Counted from the first letter of the stretch, positions 41,784 to 52,732 are shown. The stretch: DNA of 64,000 nucleotides from Bicyclus anynana (GCF_947172395.1 NC_069093.1:7537561-7601560), one strand, 5' to 3'. The notes: a model not told the origin generated them from the sequence alone. Program-made: numbers and translations.

Positions 41784-41928
41784 TGTACTTCTATCACCAT
41801 CATCATCATATGTTATCGTATGATGTGGTGGGGGGTCGACCAACACTGCGTTTTCTAGTGCAGGGTCGCCATTCCAGCACCTTAGGACTCCAACGTTCAT
41901 TGGCTCTTCCAACTATGTGTACTTCTAT
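41784..41928 (-). mobile_element. RTE-like LINE 3' end with 11-bp target duplication
   Basis: TGTACTTCTAT at 41784-41794 and 41918-41928 flanks a 123-bp insert with a (CAT)n tail, GGTGGGGGGTCGACCAACAC, GTGCAGGGTCGCCATTCC and TTGGCTCTTCCAA. An internal deletion removed most of the usual ~130 bases next to the tail. Confidence 0.88.
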
Positions 41929-43355
41929 AAATGGGGATGATGACTAGGTTTGAATATATTGATTTTTATGATACATTCGGGTAAATAAGATCAATGTTTA
42001 CTAATATATACATAAAAAGCAAAGATTGTCTAGATATTTGCAAAATAAATGAGATTATAAAATTTCAAAATCTTTAAAAAATCTTTTGTCGTAATTAGAT
42101 GAAATTTTTTACAGTTTTAGCTTCCTTACATTAAATGTGACATTTTTTAATATGTGAACTATAAACATAAACGCACAAATAACAAAGATATTAGTTATAT
42201 AAATAGACCAAGACATGTAAGTACTTATCGGATGTAATTAAATATAAGTAACTACTTATTAATTTTTAATGTATTCAATTAAGATTGTTCCTATAGAATT
42301 CAGTAGGATAGGAATAACATTATACGTTAGTTTATATGTTGGTACTTAACGAAATTGCTTATTAGGCAAGTAGGTATATTAATAATGTGATTGAAATTGG
42401 TAATCTATGATATCTACGTGACCATTAATAACATACCCAAACAATATAGGTTGGATACATACGAGTATGCTGTTATCGCTAATAGAATTTACATTGAGCA
42501 ACAATCGAGATAGTGTTAAATGCACCGAGAATATCCAGTGTCCACCCAATTTCGCAATAGGTATGGAAATAAATGGAATAATTAATCTCTCATGAATGAT
42601 TTGTGTCCAATAGAACCCGACGTTCGAAAGTTCATTACACTGCACCGTATAAAATGTAAAACAAAATGTTTACGACGCTGAACTTGGCGACTTTTTGCAG
42701 TAATTTAGCAGATATCAACAAGAACGGCACAATTCATTTGGTAATTGCTTTTTTTCAAGTTTTTTAAAAGACACATTTTTTACACATCAAATTCAAGTAT
42801 AAAAATTCTGCCTTTTCGACAGTTTTTTACAATACCTATTAGAAATACATGAAACTATGATGTTTAAGAATTTTTAACTATCGTGAGAGTTTTTCTTTCG
42901 AAGAAAATGGTATGGATTGAACTGATTCAAGAATCGTAAAAATATGCTATAGTTTCTAAGTTTGAATTTTATTCATGATCTTGTCTATGCTACGCGGCGT
43001 TACGTCTCATTCGCACGAAAGTTAAAAAAGCGATATGTTAAGAGTGTGCAATATGTAATTTGGTGATTATAAATGGTTCTGGATCTCAGATTCTGGAAAA
43101 GTTAGGTTAAAAGTTAGGTTAGGATATTTGGGTAAATGATATTTCAAAGTGTTAATTCGTTATGACTATACAAAATACACAATTTGTAAAACTTTTCTCG
43201 ATAGTTTATTTTTTTGAAAAATACATTTTTTGCTCACATTTTGCTTTCAATCTCAGGAAAAGCAACTTATTTTCTTAAATTTTTGTTTTGTATAGAAAAT
43301 TAGGTATATATCTTGAACATGGCCATTTTGTTTTTCGTTATGTTGTTTAATTTAC
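41929..43355. other. Unrecognised AT-rich DNA
   Basis: One of the longest stretches without any recognised repeat. The 88-codon minus frame at 42379-42645 has no domain and is not called. Confidence 0.5.
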
Positions 43356-43560
43356 TTGCAATTAGGTAAAAATGGTTTTGGCGCTCACGTCATAAAATTT
43401 GCGTCGCGCGTCAATCGCTCCGTGTTTTTCACTCACGTGAAAGTCATAATTCAGCGTCTCGTTTGCGCTTCGAATTTTATCCATATCGTACCGACGCGCT
43501 GCGCGCTCTTAAGACCCAGCGTTGGCGCTTATAAAACGTTCCTAATTTAATTCATGGTCT
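43356..43560. other. CpG-rich patch
   Basis: GCGTCGCGCGTCAATCGCTC, GACGCGCTGCGCGCTCTTAA and GCGTTGGCGCTTATAAAACG stand out in AT-rich DNA. A 64-codon frame (43356-43550) crosses it without a domain. It might be an unrecognised TE core or a decayed regulatory patch. Confidence 0.3.
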
Positions 43561-43811
43561 ATTTCCAACGCTCAAAGTTGAAAATGCAACATTGCTCGAT
43601 AAAAAAGCGTCGTGTTTTAAAAACGCTGTCGTGTGAACATATTTATAAACGCCCGTTAAAAAATTGAGCGCTGATATGACCAACTGGTCAAAATTCCTTC
43701 GAGTCGTATTTAACTCCATTAACAATCACTGTCTAAATATGTTAATGATAATGACCAGGAGAACTATTCTGAAACTATGTTTTGTATTACTCGATTCTAT
43801 CTCAATCTCTT

Positions 43812-44110
43812 AATCAATCAATCAATTTATTTATTTATTTATTTGCAGATACATGCATGATATATATACAGGTGGTCGGTAGATGTAGATGTTAAATGTA
43901 TCTTGCCAATTTGGCATGCAAATTATTTATTAAATTTGTGTTATTAAATTAATTCAAATGACAATTTCATCATGTAAATTTACATCTTTACAATAATTAA
44001 TCTAACACGATACTATAGAAAGAGAAATACAGAGTTTAATTCAAAACTCGCACTTGCGAGGTAAACATGGTTACAGAATAGCCCTCCTGGACCGACGGTA
44101 CCTATAACGT
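43812..44110 (-). mobile_element. LINE 3' end in antisense
   Basis: ATCAATCAATCAATTTATTT and repeated TTTA form the antisense tail. GATACTATAGAAAGAGAAA, AACTCGCACTTGCGAGG and GTTACAGAATAGCC further right recur on both strands at 60768-60957, which establishes a family. Confidence 0.6.
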
Positions 44111-44207
44111 GCTCTCCTAAGCTTCCCAAATCCGGACTGAGAATATTATCTGATTTTTTTTTAGAAGAATCCTCCTTGATCTGAAACCAATTAAGCGAAC
44201 ATTGAAA

Positions 44208-44285
44208 TATCGTGGTGGATCTAAGCTCTATATACCCTCTCCTATAGGGGGAGGCCTTCCCTTGTCAACATCATCACCACCCTTG
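44208..44285 (+). mobile_element. GCGTGGTGG family scrap
   Basis: TATCGTGGTGGATCTAAGCT, CCCTCTCCTATAGGGGGAGG and CATCATCACCA fit the family of 11178. Confidence 0.5.
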
Positions 44286-44600
44286 TTAAAATTACAACAT
44301 CGACTTTATATAAAAAATAGAAACAGTTCTTAAAATTAATGCATTAGCCACTCGCCGACGAAAATATTATACTTTCAGTATTTTGATATCCCGCTAACCT
44401 ACGCCCTGCCTTTTGTTCTGCAAGCGGGTACATTGAAAATTGTTGGAAGTTGGCAGGCTATTAATTAATTATATTTAAGGTTAATTGGAGCTAAGTACTA
44501 CCAAGTTAATAACTGAACATGATTTTCATCTTTTCAACGAAGTTTGATTGGTATTAGGAAAATCTTTTTTGTTTACAACAGTAAAAACATGAAGTACTTC

Positions 44601-44895
44601 GTCATCAACCCATATTCGGCTCACTGCTGAGCTCGAGTCTCCTCTCAGATTGAGAGGGGTTAGGTTAGGTTACGTATAGTCCACCACGCTGGCCCAATGC
44701 GGATTGGCAGATTTCACACACGCAGAGAATTAAGACAATTCTCTGGTATGAAGGTTTTCCTTTACCGATTGAGTCACGTGATATTTAATTTCTTAAAATG
44801 CACACAACTGAAAAGTTGGAGGTGCATGCCCCGGACCGGATTCGAACCCACACCCTGCGGAATCGGAGGCAGAGGTCATATCCACTGGGCTATCA
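44601..44895 (-). mobile_element. SINE-A, minus copy with intact B box
   Basis: From CATCAACCCATATTCGGCTC to ACTGGGCTATCA. The B-box region (CGGATTCGAACCCACACC) is intact. A small extra AGGTTAGGTTACG lies near 44660. The two short frames over it are artefacts. Confidence 0.92.
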
Positions 44896-45026
44896 TTACA
44901 CTAGTTACCGGCAACCATGTTATTCTGTAAAAAAAATACCTGAGAATATATTAAAATATAAAAATAAGTTTATGAAGTTGTGTGCTATTAATTAATGAAA
45001 TAATTAAGTTACTGAAGTAATTATTA

Positions 45027-45231
45027 ATCTATACTAATATTATAAAGCTGAAGAGTTTGTCAGTTTGTTTGATTGATTGAACGCGCTAATCTCAGGAACT
45101 ACTGGTCCGATTGGAAAAATTCTTTCAGTGTTAGACAGCCCATCCAGCAAGGATGGCTATAGGCTATTATATATTATCTCTGTATTCCTACGGGAACGGG
45201 ATGCGGGTGAAACCGTACGGCGTCAGCTAGT
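45027..45231 (-). mobile_element. ACTAGCTGACGCCG retroposon
   Basis: Full-length minus copy from ATCTATACTAATATTATAAA at 45027 to CGGCGTCAGCTAGT at 45231. Immediately right, ACTAGCTGTGGCGCGCGGCT (45245) starts a decayed head in plus orientation. Confidence 0.9.
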
Positions 45232-46025
45232 TTTTAATAAAGAACTAGCTGTGGCGCGCGGCTTAACCTATTTCTGTAGGAAAATCGGAGTAAAAAATAA
45301 GTATAGGTATTTTATATTCCATTTATCTCTGTGCTAATTTCATCTAAATCTTTTTAGGCGTGATCTAGATACCTAAGTTTTCTAAAATTTTTTTTTTTCT
45401 GTGTATTTTTTTTAAGTTCTTGTTATTAAAAAATGAAAAAAAGAATAACACTACAAATATAAAAAATAGAGATTCATTACCAAAAATAAGAGCCATTTTT
45501 AATTAATAAATAGTAAGTGTAAGAAGACAGAAAGTATATAAATAAATAGCAATTGTTCGTATTGTAGATTGGTTACTAGTTTCAATTACGTTCATAACTA
45601 TCGATTAAACATTTCCTCAATATCTCGTGTCCAAAAGCTTCTTATAAGCCTTCTGAAATTCAGATGCCCATTGACTGTGAACGCCGTAACTAACGTCTCG
45701 CTGGCACGAAGCCAACATTTACATAAAGGCGTAAAAAGCGCAGGTTCTTTACATTTGACCATTTTATTTTATCTCTATTCGTAGGCCGCAACAAAGTTGA
45801 CGCGATTTTCGTAAAAAAAGGCTTACTTTTACTTGGGCTTGTTTTTGAATATTTCTTTTTTTACAGTTTTGGACGTTTTAATGTTTAAAATTTTAATTAA
45901 ATTATTAGGTAACTCCATTCTCAGTTTGATAGTAAAAAACATTTCATTCGTCTCGTAGGAAGACGAATAGATACCCACTCGTATACTATTTAATATTCCA
46001 CCTCTAATAGACTTTTATAACCTTA
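45232..46025. other. Mostly unrecognised DNA
   Basis: Apart from the decayed head at 45245 nothing is recognised. A 71-codon frame at 45569-45784 has no domain. Confidence 0.4.
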
Positions 46026-46226
46026 ACTAGCGAACGCCTGCGACTTCGTCGCGTGGAATTCAGTTTTTGACAAATCCCGCAGGAACTATGGATTTTTCGG
46101 GATCTAAAGTGGCTTATGATAAAATCTATTTCCATTCCAAATTTCAGCCAAATCGCTTCAGTAGCCGCAGCTTAAAAGAGGAACAAACATACTTACACAC
46201 TTACACTTAAATTTCACCTTTATAGT
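46026..46226 (+). mobile_element. ACTAGCGG-headed retroposon, body type 2
   Basis: ACTAGCGAACGCCTGCGACT, CAGGAACTATGGATTTTTCG, TTTCAGCCAAATCGCTTCAG, AGGAACAAACATACTTACAC, TTTCACCTTTATAGT. About 25 bases are missing in the middle. Confidence 0.9.
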
Positions 46227-46440
46227 GGAATAGTAAATCAGGATAATGTTTTGATATGTAAAGGATATGATCAGGACAATCATTGACAGTAGCCACGGCC
46301 AGAAACACTACACCTAGGGATATTAAGTATCATAATCACCGAACTGACAACGTTAAAAGCTAACGCTATATAAGTTTCGTTTTGAAAATTAGGCTTAATT
46401 TGCAAATTAGCTTTAAAACTTAGGAATCGAGGGTACCATT

Positions 46441-46780
46441 ATGAACCCATATTCCGCTCACTGCTGAGCTCTAGTCTCCTCTCAGAATGAGAGGGGGTTA
46501 AGCCAATAGTCCACCACGCTGGCCCAATGCGGATCGGCAGACTTCACACACGCAGAGAATTAAGAAACTCTGACGTGAAGAAACCTACAGGCTACATACC
46601 AGATCTCTCGTATGCAGGTTTCCTCACGATGTTTCTCCTTCACCGTTTGAGACATGTGATATTTAATTTTTTAAAACGCACACAACTGTAATTTGGAGGT
46701 GCATGCCCCGGCCGGATTCGAACCCAAACTCTCCGGAATCAGAGGCAGAGGTCACATAGCCACTGGGCTATCACGGCTCA
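46441..46780 (-). mobile_element. SINE-A, minus copy with an internal insertion
   Basis: AACCCATATTCCGCTCACTG to GGGCTATCACGGCT, head complete. Around 46570-46610 an extra ~40 bases (GAAACCTACAGGCTACATAC) partly duplicate the AAACCTGCATACGAGAGA region. Confidence 0.9.
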
Positions 46781-47053
46781 TGCCACGGAGTACACCGCTC
46801 GTCAAATATAGAATAATCATTGTGGAAAAATATAAAATGATTTCGCTTTCCTCATTACCGAGATAGCTCTCCTAATTTTTTTGCTTATTTACCTGGCAGT
46901 TCCCTCGAACTCGGCAAGCAATAAATATTCAAGCGGCCTGATTCTTTGGTAGCGAGAAATACACTGTGTTACAGTTACGGATTAAAATCGAGCTGCTTAA
47001 AATTGAAAACAGAGCGGAGAGAAAGAAAATTTAAAATTTGCCGCTTCGAATGA

Positions 47054-47833
47054 AGTCTATACAGTGGCGTACCCAGGGGCTAGACGGTGCAGTGCCTAGG
47101 GGCCCTCGAATCCTTACCAGATAAATAAACTCTCAAAAAATGTTGAATTCAAGTCAAGATAGTTTTTCGAGTAATAGCTAACATAACTAAGAAATTAACG
47201 CTGTATTAGGAGTAAGTAAGTTAATGTCAATAATAAACTTTACCGGTCTACAAAGTGAATGGAACAAATGTGGAATGCTCACCGGCCCACACAACGTCGG
47301 CCTAGGGAACCCAGGTCCACGTATATACGTAAAAGTATACGGATCATAGTATGATGTACAAATAAGAATCTGGTTGATTAATTGGCTTAATAAAAATATG
47401 TTCCTCGAAGAAAAATACATTTTTTTTATCACTCTCCTAGGCAAAATGTTCGCCGGTGTACCAAAGTGTCGAAGCAACATTTGAAGCTGTATTTTTTTTC
47501 TGTTCCCAACAAGCTTAACAAACAAGAAAACGAACAAACGTTGAAGCAAACTTTTTTTGATAAAGTAATGATTTCATTATTAAAGTAAAATTATCAAGAT
47601 TTTTTAAAATTTAAGTAAACTGCTTGGTGGTTAGGGTAGGCCTGGGCCAGGCATGGGCATTTCAATTTTATTTGATTTTACTACCATTCATATTGATGTC
47701 ACATCAATCTAATCGGCTAGTTATTGTATAATGCGCTAGTAATTATTTCTATTTACTGTGTAGGTAGTAGTGGGGCCCTATTATTTATTTGCACCAGGGC
47801 CCTTGGTTAACTAGCTACGCCACTGAGTCTATA
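47054..47833. mobile_element. hAT-type non-autonomous element with perfect 8-bp target duplication
   Basis: AGTCTATA occurs at 47054-47061 and 47826-47833. The element (47062-47825, 764 bp) begins CAGTGGCGTACCCAGGGG and ends TAGCTACGCCACTG, the complement of CAGTGGCGTA at the tips. An 8-bp duplication with CAGTGGCG-type tips is diagnostic of the hAT superfamily. The only long frame, 120 codons on the minus strand (47187-47549), lacks hAT transposase features, so this copy depends on a transposase made elsewhere. Confidence 0.92.
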
Positions 47834-48661
47834 CTTAATGTTAACTTGAATAACGTAGCGGTCTAAAGTGCACGCTGGTGCCCCGGGCAATTATCATTTA
47901 TCAAAAACTTTTGATGCCTCTTAGCTTCAGCATCTATATACTGGAAGGCATGTAAATTACCTTACCTGCACAGTGCAGAGCCATGTGCATTGGCGTGCAC
48001 AGAGTCGTAGAACAGGGTATATGCTCAGGAAGATATACAGCTAAGTGAATAGATATAAATAGATCTAGCTTAAGGAATAGAAATACGGTCCTTGTATAAT
48101 TTGTTGTTCGGTCGTTTTTCTATAAAGACTCCTTTACTTAAAAACTTATTAAGTTAATATTCATGCCGTAAACTTAGGTCTGAAATAGTCGAGGCGATAT
48201 TTCCACTAGATTCCTATCGATCAATATTACTCAAGCGGGCTTGTTGATTTATATTACAAACATGTAATTAAGTCTACTTAAAAATAGATCCACGTCGAAT
48301 AAACAAACTCAAACAGCTATAAATAAATAGCTCGTCGTATAAACCGTTTTATCGCAGATATACTTGTATTTAAACACCGGCTTTGGACACATGTTTCAGA
48401 GAGTCAAATCATATATACTTGTTCATTATAGAATATTACACTCTAATTTATTCTGCAACAAGCTATCTAAAATTTAAAACAGGAGAATTACAAATGCAGA
48501 GACAAAAGCACTCTATATTTTCTAGTATGGCCTTTTATTTCCATACAATTTTCATAACGGAATGCCGTTGCTAAAGCCTGATAACACGTTTTGTTAAACT
48601 GGTCAAATGTCATATTTATCTCCTCTATTTTGTTTGTTTACGCGAGGTTTGAGGTTCATCT
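47834..48661. other. Unrecognised DNA
   Basis: No repeat family shared within the window is seen and the 63-codon frame at 48383-48574 has no domain. Confidence 0.4.
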
Positions 48662-49477
48662 ATCTATACTTATAATAAATCTGTAGAGAGGTCAATTCTG
48701 TACATGAAATATATTTCCAAAATAACTATCAGTTCTTTATACATGTTCTTTATAGAAACAAAAACTACTTGACAGATTTTAACGAAACTTGGTACAATTA
48801 TTCTACATACTCTTGGGCAGGTTATAGTATACTTTTCATTACGCTACGATCAATAGGAGCAGAGCAGTGAAGAGAAATGTTGAGAAAACGGGAGAAGTTA
48901 CTCCATTTTTTAAGCATCCGTCGCGTGTACAGCCTTAATGGTTAAAGCTACATGGAAATCATATATGACGGAAATGTTCTCCTTAAAATTATCTATAAAA
49001 ATACAACAGCATATATATGTCTATCTCTTATGGTTGACTCACAATAACACGTGTAACTCCCGATAGCTTAGCAGTTCGGAGCTTTCTAATTATATTTGTC
49101 TACTCTTATGTTTATAACACTCATCACTTATCCCTAATAAGAAAGTTAACATTATTACCTATTCAATAAAATAAGAATCATAAAAATCGGTAAAGAAACA
49201 CCAAAGTTATACAAGAAATATGCTAAGCCATCGCGCGTGAATACTAATTCATGCTATATGGATTATTTTTGTGTAACGGTTGCCGCGACTTGCGGTGGAA
49301 GGAATAAATAAAGAAGTGCAGCCTTAATGAGTAGGATAGGGGTAGGGTAGGGTAGGGTAGGGGTAGAGTAGGGGTAGGGTAGGGATAGGGCAAGGGTAGG
49401 TTAGGGTAGGGTAGGTTAGGGGTAGTTGAAAGTTTACAACGACTTTCACGCGGACGAAGTCGCGGGCGTCCGCTAGT
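48662..49477 (-). mobile_element. ACTAGCGG-headed TAGGG-array element, body type 3, copy 1
   Basis: Minus orientation: head ends at 49477, array at 49333-49426, then a ~650-base unique body (GCATGAATTAGTATTCACGC, GGAGTTACACGTGTTATTGT, CTCTTCACTGCTCTGCTCCT, ACGAAACTTGGTACAATTA in complement sense) to ATCTATACTTATAATAAATC at 48662. It is nearly collinear with 51816-52698 but lacks about 70 bases holding the GATCGATACTGATGCC and (GTCT)n segment. Confidence 0.92.
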
Positions 49478-49620
49478 GGAAGGAATAAATTTCAGCGCTT
49501 TTAAATACCTAATTGAATTATATATAATGTTTACGAGTATTAGTATTTGTGAATAACTTCAAAAAGAAAAAAAAAAGTTCTCAATATTTGTTAACAAATT
49601 TTAATGTATTCTTATTGAAC

Positions 49621-49905
49621 AGCGGTGGATTTACAGGATGGATGGGTCCTGGATTCGGTCCCCGGCTGCGCTGATTGAAGATACAACCAAGTTTGCCGGG
49701 AAGGCTTAGGCCATGGCTAGTTACCACCCTACCGACAAAGGTTTACCGCCAAGCGATTTAGCGTTCCGGATGTCGTGTAGAAACCGAAAGGGGTGTGGAT
49801 TTTCATCCTCCTCCTAACAAGTTGGCCCGCTTCTATCTTAGATCGCATCATCACTTACCATCAGGTGAGATTGTAGTCAAGGGCTAACTTGTAAATATTA
49901 ATAAA
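49621..49905 (+). mobile_element. SINE-B, head truncated
   Basis: AGCGGTGGATTTACAGGATG to CTAACTTGTAAATATTAATA. The B-box region is altered to GGATTCGGTCCCC. Confidence 0.88.
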
Positions 49906-49914
49906 GATGTCAGA

Positions 49915-50010
49915 AATGTGTATGACAATAGTCCAAAGAGCGGAAATCGAACTCACGATCAGTTAGTCCGTTCACTTTAACAAGCTGTTTGTCAACGATA
50001 TGACAAATCC
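49915..50010 (-). mobile_element. tRNA-like SINE head scrap
   Basis: The minus strand reads GAACGGACTAACTGATCGTG and GAGTTCGATTTCCGCTC, a B-box-like T arm. There is no acceptor pairing, so it is not a tRNA gene. Confidence 0.45.
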
Positions 50011-50799
50011 AAAATATGCGATAAATGTACTCGTACTTAATAATACTACATGGTACCACTTCGCAAATGAGACACTTTGTATTCAATGCAAAAGTAAGCG
50101 TTGGTGATAAATATTGAATTGGTTTGGCGCGCAATCGGTGTGTAGTGAGGTAAACCATGAATCAGAAAGCTTGTAATGTGTTCCGAATGTTGGGTGAGAC
50201 CGACCTATGAATTTCATTCACAGCGGATTGAATAAAAACAAACTTTCTTTTATTCGGAAGACACTTTCTCTAGGTATTCTTACTTTCAATGTTTTATTCA
50301 ATGAAGCTTTTCATTGAAGTGCAACTGCGAACAAATAAGTTGCATTTCTTTCTGTTTGTTTTTAGCATATTGAAAAAAATGCCCATATTTCTTGTTTTAA
50401 CGAGTTTTAAATGGATCGCACTATTTCTTGTATAGAACGGATTTTATCTATCGTAAAATTAAAATCTGTTTGATGCGATGCGTCCGATACGTACGATGCG
50501 GATATGTGAACGCCTCCTATTAGTCGGAAGTGTGTGTGTGTAAACCACAATAATATTCCAATATCCAGAGGTTTAGGATAGAACCAATGATCTCTTGGTG
50601 TGGAGTCCAGTCCCATTAGCTTGGAGCTATTAAGACATAACTATATAGAAATAACATAATTGTTGTTTATAAATATATCTCCTCCGAGCATCAGAGAGCA
50701 TGTCCATGATAAACCAGATATGTGAGCAGACCCTTCTCTTATACCAAGTCAAACTTTATCACAATAAGCCCGCACTCAATAACAGCACGGTGGATCTAA
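50011..50799. other. Mostly unrecognised DNA
   Basis: GTTTGATGCGATGCGTCCGA (50468) matches the repeat at 33306 in complement, and ACAGCACGGTGGATCTAAG just before 50800 is a GCGTGGTGG-family scrap that the next element appears to interrupt. Confidence 0.4.
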
Positions 50800-50952
50800 G
50801 GTTTTATTTACACGAGCAGAACTGCAGACGACTGCAGTCGGCTGCCGTTAACTGCCGTCGACTGTAGACGGTGACTGCCGCCAACTGCAGTCGACTGTCG
50901 TCGGTAGCAGTTGCCAGCTGCTGTTGATTACGTACTGCTCGTGTAAATAACC
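50800..50952. mobile_element. Compact GC-rich TIR element built of CTGC/GTCGA units
   Basis: Perfect 16-bp inverted ends TTATTTACACGAGCAG (50804-50819) and its complement (50935-50950), extended by GGTT/AACC. The ~115-base interior is a degenerate run of ~10-base units such as ACTGCAGTCG, ACTGCCGTCG and ACTGTCGTCG. It is far more GC-rich than the surroundings and non-coding, MITE-like, with no transposase. Confidence 0.85.
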
Positions 50953-51271
50953 CTACCCTCTAGATAATATACATATAAGCCGCTTATATAAGGTGCATTG
51001 AGTCATTAAAATATGATAATGATGATGAATGATGATATACCAATCGCGTGAGCTGATGTTAATGATTCTCGTTAAATAGCTGAAGACGGTGAGCTGAATG
51101 CCTATAGACGGCGAGGTCTCGGCGGCGCGGCGTGAATTACGTCTGGCTGGAGCGACGCCAACGCCTACAATTGATAAGAAAATATGAACATTTCTTTCAT
51201 TCGGAAATTTACCTCACGCGTTTGTACTTTTAATGAAAACTTTTCGTTCATAATAAATAATTTAATTAATA
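50953..51271. other. DNA with a GC-rich patch
   Basis: 51088-51172 (GACGGCGAGGTCTCGGCGGC, TGGCTGGAGCGACGCCAACG) is GC-rich. On the minus strand TTTCTTATCAATTGTAG at 51167-51183 would be a good splice acceptor, but only 20 codons follow in the best frame. Confidence 0.35.
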
Positions 51272-51660
51272 TGTGTAGGAAATAGTAGCTTGAGACGGAT
51301 ATGGCGTCAGGTGGCGCCACTTGTTTTGGTAAGGAGTGGGGAGTTATAGAGGTGTAGCAATCGGATGGCGGGAACGACTTGCGATATAAGGCGCTCGTCG
51401 TACGGTCGGCTTCAGTATTCTCGAGCCGTCCACATTCCTTGTTATGTAATTCCTTATGGGTTGTTATGGGATAGGCGAAGGAAGTGACTTGAAAAGAAAA
51501 GGGGAGTGTTAGTTAATTATCAAGAGATCCCTTAACCCTACATTCAACGATCACAAGTTCGTGACTCCACTCAAGGTCATTCTCTTCTACTACTACTATG
51601 CAACTACTACGCTGCTACTACCCTATCCGCACGGCAGAAGTGCCACACCACAACGCAACT
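51272..51660 (+). other. LTR- or promoter-like patch
   Basis: Less AT-rich sequence starting TGTAGGAAATAGTAGCTTGA, with ATGGCGTCAGGTGGCGCCAC, a TATA box with correctly spaced initiator at 51385-51416 and a later CTACTACTACTATGCAACTA stretch. TG start, internal promoter and size would fit a solo LTR, but no flanking duplication or matching second LTR was found. Confidence 0.3.
51385..51416 (+). promoter_or_regulatory. TATA box plus initiator at standard spacing
   Basis: TATAAG at 51385-51390 and TCAGT at 51412-51416 put the first T 29 bases upstream of the initiator A (51414), the usual arthropod pol II core-promoter spacing. Sequence match only, with no transcript evidence. Confidence 0.4.
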
Positions 51661-51727
51661 TAAGAGGTTAAATAGTACAAATGCCAACGGCCAAATTTTG
51701 CCAAATGAAATGCTAAATTCTCATTCT

Positions 51728-51815
51728 ACTCCTTACAAGTTAGCCCGCTTCCTTCTTAGATTTCATCATTAATTACCATCAGGTGGTATTGTAGTCAAAG
51801 ACTAACTTGTAAATA
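51728..51815 (+). mobile_element. SINE-B 3' end
   Basis: TTACAAGTTAGCCCGCTTCC, CATCATTAATTACCATCAGG and AGACTAACTTGTAAATA. It ends exactly where the next element starts. Confidence 0.85.
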
Positions 51816-52698
51816 ATCTATACTTATAATAAATCTGTAGAGAGGTCAATTCTGTTCATGAAATATATTTCCAAAATAACTAGCAGGGGGTGATTAGTGA
51901 TCGATACTGATGCCAAAAATGCAATCAGTAAAATTTTTGTCCGTCTGTCTGTCTGTCTGTATGTTCTTTATAGAAACAAAAACTACTGGACGGATTTTAA
52001 CGAAACTTAGTACAATTATTTTACATACTCCTGGGCAGGTTATAATATACTTTTCATTACGCTACAATCAATAGGAGCAGAGCAGTGAAGAGAAATGTTG
52101 AGAAAACGGGAGAAGTTACTCAATTTTTTAAGCTTCCGTCGCGTGCACAGCCTTAATGGTTAAAGTTACATAGAAATCATGTATTTCGGAAATGTTCTCC
52201 TTAAAATTATCTATAAAAACACAACAGCATATATATGTCTATCTTTTATGGTTGACTCACAATAACACGTGAAACTCCCGATAGCTTAGCAGTTCGGAGC
52301 TTTCTAATTATATTTGTCTACTCTTATGTTTATAACACTCATCACTCATCCCTAACTAAAAAGTTAACATTATTACCTATTCAATAAAAAAAGAATCATA
52401 AAAATCGGTAAAGAAACACCAAAGTTATACAAGAAATACGCTAAACCATCGCGCGTGAATACTAATTCATGCTATATGGATTATTTTTGTGTAAAGGTTG
52501 CCACGCTCGACGCGACTCGCGGGGGGGGGGGGGGGGAGGGGGGGAATAAATAAAGAAGTGCAGCCTTAATGAGTAGGGTAGGGGTAGAGTAGTGTAGGGC
52601 AGGGTTAGGGTAGGGTAGGGGTAGGGTAGTGGTAGGATAGGGGTAGTTGAAAGTTTACAACGACTTTCACGCGGAGGAAGTCGCGGGCGTCCGCTAGT
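51816..52698 (-). mobile_element. ACTAGCGG-headed TAGGG-array element, body type 3, copy 2
   Basis: Full-length minus copy, head ending at 52698, TAGGG array at 52575-52645, poly(G) at 52521, and a tail ATCTATACTTATAATAAATC at 51816. It retains the GATCGATACTGATGCC and (GTCT)n segment missing from copy 1. The 91-codon minus frame at 52462-52737 is the translated array. Confidence 0.93.
52521..52544. repeat. Poly(G) tract G16-A-G7
   Basis: The tract sits in the copy-2 element where copy 1 has only GCGGTGG, so it expanded after the copies diverged or was amplified in assembly. Confidence 0.9.
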
Positions 52699-52732
52699 TA
52701 AAAATAAATTAGGGCGTATGGCAAAATAAACC

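Noticed and set aside
47187..47549. 120-codon minus frame inside the hAT element
   Set aside because: No hAT dimerisation or catalytic motifs. The 764-bp element is too short for a transposase.
50804..50950. CRISPR-like array
   Set aside because: Units are only ~10 bases, degenerate and without spacers, and the whole is bounded by transposon-type inverted ends.
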